From Antarcticimicrobium sp. (GTDB taxonomy: Bacteria; Pseudomonadota; Alphaproteobacteria; Rhodobacterales; Rhodobacteraceae), in the NCBI RefSeq assembly GCF_029212575.1, contig NZ_JARGPK010000077.1:1-32909 (forward strand): 32,909 nt of DNA, in the 5' to 3' direction. This document shows positions 17,200 through 23,694 of the stretch, in pieces. Position 1 is the first letter of the stretch; each line of letters starts with the position of its first letter. Position numbers and translations under genes: made by a program. Under the pieces are notes generated by a model that worked only from the letters and a program-made list of their open reading frames with translations, searched no databases and was not told where the DNA came from.

Positions 17200-18713
17200 G
17201 CCAAACCCTGCTGAACCTGAACGGGCTGACCAAGGCCTATCCCGGCGTGGTCGCCAATGACGATATCTCGTTCCGGATCGGCGTGGGTGAGGTGCACGCG
17301 CTCCTGGGCGAGAACGGCGCCGGAAAATCGACGCTGGTCAAGATGATCTACGGGCTGGTCAAACCCGACAGCGGCACGATGGAGCTGCGCGGCGCCCCCT
17401 ATGCGCCGGGCGAGCCGCGCGCGGCGCGGGCCGACGGCATCGCCATGGTGTTCCAGCATTTTTCGCTGTTCGACGCGCTGAACGTGGCCGAGAACATCGC
17501 GCTGGGGATGGAGAACCCGCCGCCGATGCGCGATCTTGCCGCGCGCATCCGCGAGGTGTCCGAGACCTACGGGCTGCCGCTCGATCCGTTCCGCACGGTC
17601 GGGGATCTTTCGGCGGGCGAGCGTCAGCGAGTCGAGATCATCCGCTGCCTGTTGCAGGATCCCAAGCTGCTGATCATGGACGAGCCGACCAGCGTTCTGA
17701 CCCCGCAGGAGGTCGATATCCTGTTCGAGACCCTGCGCAAGCTGCGCGACGAGGGCACCGCGATCCTTTACATCTCGCACAAGCTTGAGGAGATCCGCAC
17801 GCTCTGCGACACCGCGACGATCCTGCGACTGGGCAAGGTGGTGGGCACCTGCACCCCGCGCGAGACCACGGCGCGCGACATGGCCGAGATGATGGTCGGC
17901 AGCACGCTGCAGACGCCCGAGCGCGCCGGGCGCGCCCTGGGCGAGGTGGCGCTGGACATCTCCGGGCTGTCGGCGCCCGCCCCCTCGGCCTTTGGCACCG
18001 CGCTGAAGAACGTGCACCTGGCGGTGCAGCAGGGTGAGATCGTCGGCATCGGCGGGGTTGCCGGGAACGGGCAGGAGGAATTGCTGGCCGTTTTGTCGGG
18101 CGAGGTTCTGACCGAGGCGGGCGCGGTGAAGCTGATGGGGCAGCCGATCGGACGGCTGGGGCCGACGGCGCGGCGCGCGCTGGGGCTGCTGACCGCACCG
18201 GAGGAGCGGCTGGGCCATGCCGCGGCACCGGACATGAGCCTGACGGAGAACGCGCTGCTGACCGGGGCGGTGCGCGAGAAGCTGGCGCACAACGGCTTTC
18301 TCCGGTGGGGCGCGACACGGGAATTCGCCGAGCGTATCATCGCCGAGTTCGACGTGCGCACGCCGGGGCCGGAGACCGCCGCGCGGGCGCTTTCGGGCGG
18401 CAACCTGCAGAAATTCGTGATCGGACGCGAGGTGTTGCAGACCCCGCAGGTGCTGGTGGTGAACCAGCCGACTTGGGGGGTCGATGCGGCGGCCGCCGCG
18501 GCGATCCGGCAGGCGTTGCTGGACCTTGCCGCGGGCGGGACCGCGGTGGTCTGCATCAGCCAGGACCTGGACGAGCTGATGGAGATCGCCGACCGGTTCG
18601 CGGCGCTGAACGAGGGGCGGCTGAGCACGCCGCGCCCGACCGCCGGACTGACGGTCGAGGAGATCGGCCTGATGATGGGCGGGGCGCATGGCATGGAGGT
18701 GGCGCATGTCTGA
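17196..18713 (+). CDS. BMP-family nucleoside/purine ABC transporter, ATP-binding protein
   Basis: A 505-residue protein with two fused ABC domains, as in sugar- and nucleoside-type importers. Domain 1 is complete: Walker A GENGAGKST (38-46), Q-loop Q87, signature LSAGE (138-142), Walker B LLIMDEP (158-164), H-loop in ISHKLEEI. Domain 2 is degenerate: GVAGNGQEE (287-295) lacks the Walker A lysine, and the Walker B acids read VVNQPT, with Asn and Gln in place of Asp and Glu. It keeps LSGGNLQKF (399-407). Degenerate second domains are usual in this family. Translation starts at GTG 17196 with AAGGAG eight bases upstream, overlapping the xdhC stop. Position next to xdhABC argues for a purine base or nucleoside as substrate. 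Confidence 0.92.
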   Translation: MSQTLLNLNGLTKAYPGVVANDDISFRIGVGEVHALLGENGAGKSTLVKMIYGLVKPDSGTMELRGAPYAPGEPRAARADGIAMVFQHFSLFDALNVAENIALGMENPPPMRDLAARIREVSETYGLPLDPFRTVGDLSAGERQRVEIIRCLLQDPKLLIMDEPTSVLTPQEVDILFETLRKLRDEGTAILYISHKLEEIRTLCDTATILRLGKVVGTCTPRETTARDMAEMMVGSTLQTPERAGRALGEVALDISGLSAPAPSAFGTALKNVHLAVQQGEIVGIGGVAGNGQEELLAVLSGEVLTEAGAVKLMGQPIGRLGPTARRALGLLTAPEERLGHAAAPDMSLTENALLTGAVREKLAHNGFLRWGATREFAERIIAEFDVRTPGPETAARALSGGNLQKFVIGREVLQTPQVLVVNQPTWGVDAAAAAAIRQALLDLAAGGTAVVCISQDLDELMEIADRFAALNEGRLSTPRPTAGLTVEEIGLMMGGAHGMEVAHV

Positions 18714-18779
18714 TCGACGCGGTCCGTTCCGGCCTCCTGCACGGGATTTCGATAGCACAAGAACAACAGGGGGCCGCGC

Positions 18780-19862
18780 ATGATCCGGCTGGAGAAAAGA
18801 CCGCAGCCGTCGCAGGCCTGGTCGATGGCGACGCCGCTGGTGGCGGTGCTGGCGACGATGCTGTTCGGCGGGCTGCTGTTCGGGCTCTTGGGCACCAACC
18901 CGTTCCTGGCCATCGAGACCATCTTCTGGGAGCCGCTGTTCGGCGAGTTCGCCTTCTATTACCGCCCGCAACTGCTGGTGAAGGGGGCGCCGCTGGTGCT
19001 GATCGCGATCGGGCTGAGCCTGGGCTTTCGCGCCGGGATCTGGAATATCGGCGCCGAGGGGCAATACATCATCGGATCGCTGACCGGGGCGGGCGTGGGG
19101 CTGGCGTTCTATCCGCTGGAGGCCTGGTACATCTTTCCGCTGATGGTGATCGCGGGGGCCTTTGGCGGCTGGGCCTGGGCGACGATCCCGGCCATCCTCA
19201 AGGTGCGCTTCGGCACCAACGAGATCCTGGTATCGCTGATGCTGGTCTATGTCGCCGAGCAGTTCCTTGCGTCGATGTCGCTGGGTCTGCTGAAGAACCC
19301 CGAGGGGTTTGGCTTTCCGGGCAGCCGCAACCTGCAGCAATACGCCAGCGCCCATAACGCCGAGATCGTCACCGGGACCGGCATGCACTGGGGCGTGGTG
19401 GCGGCGCTGATCGCGGTAATCTTCGCCTATGTGCTGCTGAATCGGCACATGCTGGGGTTCCAGATCCGGCTGACCGGCGCGGCGCCGCGCGCGGCGCGGT
19501 TTTCCGGGGTGCGCCCGGCGCGGCTGATTCTGATGTGTCTTGGCATCTCGGGCGCGCTGGCCGGGCTGGCGGGGCTGTTCGAGGTCGCCGGTCCAGCCGG
19601 ACAGGTGAGCATCGATTTCAACGTCGGCTACGGGTTCACCGCGATCATCGTGGCCTTTCTCGGGCGGCTGCACCCGGTGGGCATCCTGCTGGCCGGCGCG
19701 CTGATGGCGCTGACCTATATCGGCGGCGAGATCGCGCAGGGGCAACTGGGCCTGCCCGCCGCCGCGATCCAGGTGTTCCAGGGGATGCTGCTGTTCTTCC
19801 TGCTGGCGCTGGATCTGCTGACCAATTACCGCGTCGCCTGGCGCAAGCCGGAGGTGGCGTGA
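18780..19862 (+). CDS. BMP-family ABC transporter permease, first subunit
   Basis: A 360-residue inner-membrane permease of the BPD_transp_2 type. Hydrophobic helices are visible from about residue 18 (ATPLVAVLATMLFGGLLFG) to the end (MLLFFLLALDLLTNY). The segment GLSLGFRAGIWNIGAEGQY contains the NIGAEGQ signature typical of nucleoside/BMP-type permeases. The ATG at 18780 follows AGGGGG. A 66-base gap separates it from the ATPase gene, and one base separates its stop from the next permease. It should pair with that permease to form the translocation channel. Confidence 0.92.
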   Translation: MIRLEKRPQPSQAWSMATPLVAVLATMLFGGLLFGLLGTNPFLAIETIFWEPLFGEFAFYYRPQLLVKGAPLVLIAIGLSLGFRAGIWNIGAEGQYIIGSLTGAGVGLAFYPLEAWYIFPLMVIAGAFGGWAWATIPAILKVRFGTNEILVSLMLVYVAEQFLASMSLGLLKNPEGFGFPGSRNLQQYASAHNAEIVTGTGMHWGVVAALIAVIFAYVLLNRHMLGFQIRLTGAAPRAARFSGVRPARLILMCLGISGALAGLAGLFEVAGPAGQVSIDFNVGYGFTAIIVAFLGRLHPVGILLAGALMALTYIGGEIAQGQLGLPAAAIQVFQGMLLFFLLALDLLTNYRVAWRKPEVA

Positions 19863-19863
19863 C

Positions 19864-20784
19864 ATGGATCTTTCCGCAATCAATCCCGTCCTGCTGATCG
19901 CCTCGCTGATGGTGGCGGCGACGCCGCTGCTGCTGGCGGCGATCGGCGAGCTTGTGGTGGAACGGGCCGGGGTTCTGAACCTCGGGGTCGAGGGGATGAT
20001 GATCGTCGGCGCGATCAGCGGGTTCGCCATCGCGGTCGAGACCGGATCGCCCTGGCTGGGATTCCTGGGGGCGGCGGTGGGCGGCGCGCTGTTGTCGCTG
20101 CTGTTCGTGATCCTCACCCAGGTGGCACTGGCCAACCAGGTGGCGAGCGGGCTGTCGCTGACGCTGTTCGGGCTGGGGTTGAGCTCGCTCATGGGGCAGC
20201 GCTATGTCGGCGTCAAGCCGCCGCAAATGCCCGACATCCATATCCCCGGCCTCAGCGATCTGCCGGTGCTGGGGCCGATATTGTTCAGCCACGACCTGAT
20301 GCTCTATCTCGGCGTCGGAATCATCGCGGCGGTCTGGGCGGTGCTGAAATACACCCGCGCGGGCCTGATCCTGCGCGCGGTGGGCGAGAACCACGACGCC
20401 GCCCATGCGCTGGGTTACAAGGTGGTGCGCATCCGCATCGCGGCGATCCTGTTCGGCGGCGCCTGCGCCGGGCTTGGCGGAGCCTATATCAGCCTGATCC
20501 GGGTGCCGCAGTGGACCGAAGGCATGACCGCCGGTGTCGGCTGGATCGCGCTGGCCTTGGTGGTCTTCGCCAGCTGGAAACCTTGGCGGGTGCTGCTGGG
20601 CGCCTATCTTTTCGGCGGCGTCACTGTCGTGCAGCTCAATCTGCAAGCGGCCGGCGTTGCCATTCCGGTCGAGTATCTGGCAATGTCGCCCTATCTGGTG
20701 ACGATCCTCGTGCTCGTGATCCTGTCGGCCGACAAGAGCAGCGCGCCTGCCTCGCTGGGCCGAATTTTCCATGCCTCGCACTAG
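19864..20784 (+). CDS. BMP-family ABC transporter permease, second subunit
   Basis: A 306-residue polytopic membrane protein, shorter than its partner. ERAGVLNLGVEGMM near residues 33-46 is the NLGVEG counterpart of the NIGAEGQ motif in the first permease. Further segments include VASGLSLTLFGLGLSS and GYKVVRIRIAAILFGGACAGLGG, which contains the cytoplasmic coupling region. Together with the first permease and the double ATPase it makes a complete inner-membrane importer. The start codon lies one base after the upstream stop, so translation is probably coupled. Confidence 0.92.
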   Translation: MDLSAINPVLLIASLMVAATPLLLAAIGELVVERAGVLNLGVEGMMIVGAISGFAIAVETGSPWLGFLGAAVGGALLSLLFVILTQVALANQVASGLSLTLFGLGLSSLMGQRYVGVKPPQMPDIHIPGLSDLPVLGPILFSHDLMLYLGVGIIAAVWAVLKYTRAGLILRAVGENHDAAHALGYKVVRIRIAAILFGGACAGLGGAYISLIRVPQWTEGMTAGVGWIALALVVFASWKPWRVLLGAYLFGGVTVVQLNLQAAGVAIPVEYLAMSPYLVTILVLVILSADKSSAPASLGRIFHASH

Positions 20785-20815
20785 GGGCAAATGACATCCA
20801 ACAGGGGGACCCTGA

Positions 20816-21889
20816 ATGAAACTGACATCTCTTCTCGCCAGTGCCGCGATGGTACTGGGCCTGGCCACCGGAGCGGTGGCGCAGGACAAAACCAAGGTCG
20901 GCTTTGTCTATGTCGGGCCGGTCGGCGACGGCGGCTGGACCTATGAGCACAATCAGGGCCGCCTGGCGGTCGAGGCCGAGTTCGGCGACAAGGTGGAAAC
21001 CGTCTTTGTCGAGAACGTGGCCGAGGGCCCGGACTCGGAGCGGGTGATGACGCAGATGGCGCTGAACGGCGCCGATCTGATCTTTACCACCTCGTTCGGC
21101 TACATGGACCCGACCATCAATGTCGCCAAGAAGTTCCCGAACGTGAAGTTCGAGCACGCCACCGGCTACAAGACCGCGCCGAACGTCTCGGTCTATTCCG
21201 CCCGCTTCTACGAGGGGCGCGCGGTGCAGGGCACCATCGCCGGGCGAATGACCAAGTCGAACATCGTCGGCTATATCGGCTCCTACCCGATCCCCGAGGT
21301 CATCCGCGGCATCAACTCGGCCTATATCCACGCCAAGAAGGTCAACCCGGACGTGCAGTTCAAGATCGTCTGGGCCTTTACCTGGTTCGATCCGGCGAAA
21401 GAGGCAGACGCCGCCAAGGTGCTGATCGAACAGGGTGCCGACGTGATCCTGCAACACACCGACAGTACCGCGCCGCAGGCCGCCGCCAAGAACGCCGGCA
21501 ACGTGATCACCTTCGGCCAGGCCTCGGACATGGGCGAATACGCGCCGATGCCGCGCGTCAGCTCGATCATCGACAACTGGGCGCCCTATTACATCGAGCG
21601 CACCCGCGCGGTGATGGATGGCACCTGGGAGACGGTGAACACCTGGAACGGCATCGGCCAGGGCATGGTCGGGATCGGCGAGATTTCCGACGCGGTTCCG
21701 GCGGACGTGAAGGCCGAGGCGCTGGCGCTGAAGGCGGCGATCGCCAGCGGCGAACACCACCCGTTCACCGGGCCGCTGAACAAGCAGGACGGCAGCGCCT
21801 GGCTGGCCGAGGGCGAGGTCGCCGACGACGGCACACTGGCCGGCATGAACTTTTTCGTCGAGGGGATCACCGGCGACATTCCCCAGTAA
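20816..21889 (+). CDS. BMP-family ABC transporter substrate-binding protein
   Basis: A 357-residue periplasmic binding protein of the basic membrane protein/Med family. It captures the ligand for the importer encoded just upstream. An N-terminal signal peptide (MKLTSLLASAAMVLGLATGAVAQ) would be cut before QDK or DKT. No lipobox cysteine is present, so it should be a free periplasmic protein rather than a lipoprotein as in Gram-positive BMP proteins. The mature part begins KVGFVYVGPVGDGGWTYEHN, as in relatives that bind purine bases or nucleosides. AGGGGGA precedes the ATG. It is the last gene of the operon and is followed by a strong terminator. Confidence 0.93.
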   Translation: MKLTSLLASAAMVLGLATGAVAQDKTKVGFVYVGPVGDGGWTYEHNQGRLAVEAEFGDKVETVFVENVAEGPDSERVMTQMALNGADLIFTTSFGYMDPTINVAKKFPNVKFEHATGYKTAPNVSVYSARFYEGRAVQGTIAGRMTKSNIVGYIGSYPIPEVIRGINSAYIHAKKVNPDVQFKIVWAFTWFDPAKEADAAKVLIEQGADVILQHTDSTAPQAAAKNAGNVITFGQASDMGEYAPMPRVSSIIDNWAPYYIERTRAVMDGTWETVNTWNGIGQGMVGIGEISDAVPADVKAEALALKAAIASGEHHPFTGPLNKQDGSAWLAEGEVADDGTLAGMNFFVEGITGDIPQ

Positions 21890-21911
21890 CGTCGCACGTA
21901 GCAGCGACCCG

Positions 21912-21942
21912 AAAGGCCCCGGCACACGCCGGGGCCTTTTTT
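21912..21942 (+). terminator. Rho-independent terminator of the xdh-ABC operon
   Basis: AAAGGCCCCGGC (21912-21923) and GCCGGGGCCTTT (21928-21939) form a perfect 12-base stem around ACAC, and the 3' arm runs into T6 (21937-21942). It begins 23 bases after the stop of the binding-protein gene. Confidence 0.93.
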
Positions 21943-22058
21943 GATGCGCTGGGAATGCGCGCCCCTATCCGGGGCTTTCGCATCTGGCCGGACCATGTCA
22001 GATTCGGCACGTATCCACGCGCGCGATGCGATCCAACTTCCCGAATGAGGGTTTCGCC

Positions 22059-22721
22059 ATGACCGGACATCTGAACCTGCCCGACACCGCCAGCATCGCC
22101 AACAAGGGCGGGGGCGACAAGCTGATCGCCCCCTCGGCGGTGCGCAACTGCGATGCGATCTGCGATCTGCTGGCCGATGTCGCGCCGACCGAGGGCCGCG
22201 CACTGGAGATCGCGAGCGGCACCGGCCAGCATGTCGCCGCCTTCGTCGCGCGCCTCCCTGGCCTGCACTGGCAACCGACCGAGCCGGACGCGGCGCGGCG
22301 CGCCAGCATCGACGCCCATGCCGGTGAAAGCGGCTGCGCCAATATCGCGCCCGCGCTGGACCTTGACGCCTGCACACCCGGCTGGGGCGCACGGATGCAG
22401 GGCCAGGCGCTGATCGTGGTGATCAACCTTCTGCACCTGATCCCGATGGACTGGGCCGAGGTGCTGATCGCCGAGGCCGCGCGCGCGCTTTCGCCCGGTG
22501 GACGGTTCGTGATCTACGGCCCCTTCATGCGCGCCGGCGAGCTGACCAGCCCCGGCGACGCGGCGTTTCACGCCGGCCTGACGGCGCAGGATCCGCGCAT
22601 CGGCTACAAGGACGACTTCGACGTGATCGACCTGCTTCACTCGGCCGGGCTGGAATTGGTCGAGGTGGTGGAAATGCCGGCCAACAACCTGGCCCTGATC
22701 GCGGAAAAACCCGCTTTCTGA
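22059..22721 (+). CDS. DUF938 family class I SAM-dependent methyltransferase-like protein
   Basis: A 220-residue protein matching the DUF938 family. It has the S-adenosylmethionine-binding glycine motif ALEIASGTGQH (about residues 48-58), a following acidic position in WQPTEPD, and the post-core segment LSPGGRFVIYGPF. The substrate is unknown. I chose the ATG at 22059 (MTGHLNLPDTAS) because GAGG lies upstream and the family starts there. An ATG at 22026 would add eleven residues (MRSNFPNEGFA). The stop codon lies inside a candidate FNR-type site for the next gene. No membrane segment or signal is visible. Confidence 0.85.
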   Translation: MTGHLNLPDTASIANKGGGDKLIAPSAVRNCDAICDLLADVAPTEGRALEIASGTGQHVAAFVARLPGLHWQPTEPDAARRASIDAHAGESGCANIAPALDLDACTPGWGARMQGQALIVVINLLHLIPMDWAEVLIAEAARALSPGGRFVIYGPFMRAGELTSPGDAAFHAGLTAQDPRIGYKDDFDVIDLLHSAGLELVEVVEMPANNLALIAEKPAF

Positions 22722-22731
22722 TCAAGATCAA
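22718..22731 (+). promoter_or_regulatory. FNR/CRP-type site upstream of the AhpD-like gene
   Basis: CTGAT-CAAG-ATCAA matches the FNR-family consensus TTGAT-N4-ATCAA at nine of ten defined positions. The centre lies about 66 bases before the ATG at 22791. A class II arrangement with the site at -41.5 would place the transcription start near 22766. The site overlaps the stop codon of the preceding gene. Recognised by eye; chance occurrence is possible. Confidence 0.4.
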
Positions 22732-22790
22732 TGCCTGTCACGCGGTTTCGTGGTCAATGATCGCAAAACCGGAATGTGAAAGGCATGATA

Positions 22791-23129
22791 ATGGGCTGGA
22801 AGGAAAAACTGTCCGGGATCCGCGACGGGCTGCGCAACCTGAATCGCGCCAACCCCGAGGCGACGCGCGGATTCGGCGGGCTGAGCAAGGCGGTGAAAGA
22901 GGGCGGCGTGCTCGACTTCAAGACCAAAGAGTTCATCGCCCTCGGCATCGCCGTGGCGGATCGCTGTGAATCCTGCATCGGGCTGCACGTTGAGACGCTG
23001 ATCAAGGCGGGCGCAAGCCGCGAAGAGGTCGCCGACGTGCTGGGCATGTGCATCCAGATGGGCGGCGGTCCGGCGATGATGTACGCCGCCAAGGCACTGG
23101 AATGCTTTGATGAGTTGAGCGTGGAGTGA
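22791..23129 (+). CDS. Carboxymuconolactone decarboxylase / AhpD-like family protein
   Basis: A 112-residue protein of the CMD/AhpD fold. It carries the AhpD-type redox signature C59-E-S-C62 followed by H66 (DRCESCIGLHVETL), which in AhpD gives thiol-disulfide peroxidase-type activity. The late segment GMCIQMGGGPAMMYAAKALE is typical of the family. The natural substrate cannot be told. The ATG at 22791 (MGWKEKL) has AAGG seven bases before it; in-frame ATG 22785 and GTG 22776 are alternatives. A candidate FNR-type site upstream would fit a role in redox or oxygen response. The secreted EF-hand gene follows after 31 bases. Confidence 0.88.
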   Translation: MGWKEKLSGIRDGLRNLNRANPEATRGFGGLSKAVKEGGVLDFKTKEFIALGIAVADRCESCIGLHVETLIKAGASREEVADVLGMCIQMGGGPAMMYAAKALECFDELSVE

Positions 23130-23160
23130 GCCCGAAAACGGGCGGAAAGGGAGACCGAGG

Positions 23161-23631
23161 ATGACAAGATTTCTGACGGTTTGCGCAGGGCTGATCCTGA
23201 CGGCCACCGGAGCGATGGCGGCCGGTCAGGGCAACGGCAATAGCGGCATGCCGCCCGGCGTCGCTGCCCATTTCATCGAGAACTGGGATCTCGACGGCGA
23301 CGGTTCGGTGACGCTGGAAGAGGCGCGCGAGAAACGGGCCGAGCTGTTCTACATGTTCGACAGCGACGAGAACGGCCAGTTGGACAGTGCCGAGTACGAC
23401 CTGTTCGACGAAACCCGCCTGGCCGACATGAAGGAACAGGGCATGGGCAAGGGCGGGCCGAAAAAGGGGTCGGGCGCGGCCATGCTGGCCCGCGAGTTCA
23501 GCGATGCGGACAAGAACGGCGAGGTCTCGCAGCAGGAATTCCTCGACGCCACCGATACCTGGTTCGCCCGGATGGACCGCAACGCGGACGGGCTTCTGAC
23601 GATGGACGATTTCGGCAAGGCCAAGCCCTGA
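23161..23631 (+). CDS. Exported EF-hand calcium-binding protein
   Basis: A 156-residue protein with an N-terminal signal peptide (TRFLTVCAGLILTATGAMA, cleavage near AMA-AG) and four EF-hand loops: D43-E54 (DLDGDGSVTLEE), D67-E78 (DSDENGQLDSAE), D115-E126 (DADKNGEVSQQE) and D139-D150 (DRNADGLLTMDD). The first three end in Glu and the fourth in Asp. It should bind calcium in the periplasm or outside the cell; no partner or enzyme domain is visible. GGGAG precedes the ATG. It may be cotranscribed with the AhpD-like gene 31 bases upstream and ends opposite the dimethylglycine dehydrogenase-type gene. Confidence 0.88.
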   Translation: MTRFLTVCAGLILTATGAMAAGQGNGNSGMPPGVAAHFIENWDLDGDGSVTLEEAREKRAELFYMFDSDENGQLDSAEYDLFDETRLADMKEQGMGKGGPKKGSGAAMLAREFSDADKNGEVSQQEFLDATDTWFARMDRNADGLLTMDDFGKAKP

Positions 23632-23644
23632 GGCCGAATAGGAA

Positions 23645-23675
23645 GACGGGCCGCGGCATCTGCCCGCGACCCGTC
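23645..23675. terminator. Hairpin between convergent genes, possible bidirectional terminator
   Basis: GACGGG-C-CGCGG (23645-23656) can pair with CCGCG-A-CCCGTC (23664-23675), an 11-base-pair stem with one mismatch and a seven-base loop. It sits in the 63-base gap between two convergent stop codons. There is no T tract, so any termination would be weak or Rho-assisted. Confidence 0.4.
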
Positions 23676-23694
23676 GGATCAGTGGTCCTTTGGT

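Noticed and set aside
16959-20192. Open frame of 1077 codons opposite xdhC and the ABC transporter genes
   Set aside because: Antisense shadow with repetitive Arg/Gln/His composition, running across four real genes with clear motifs.
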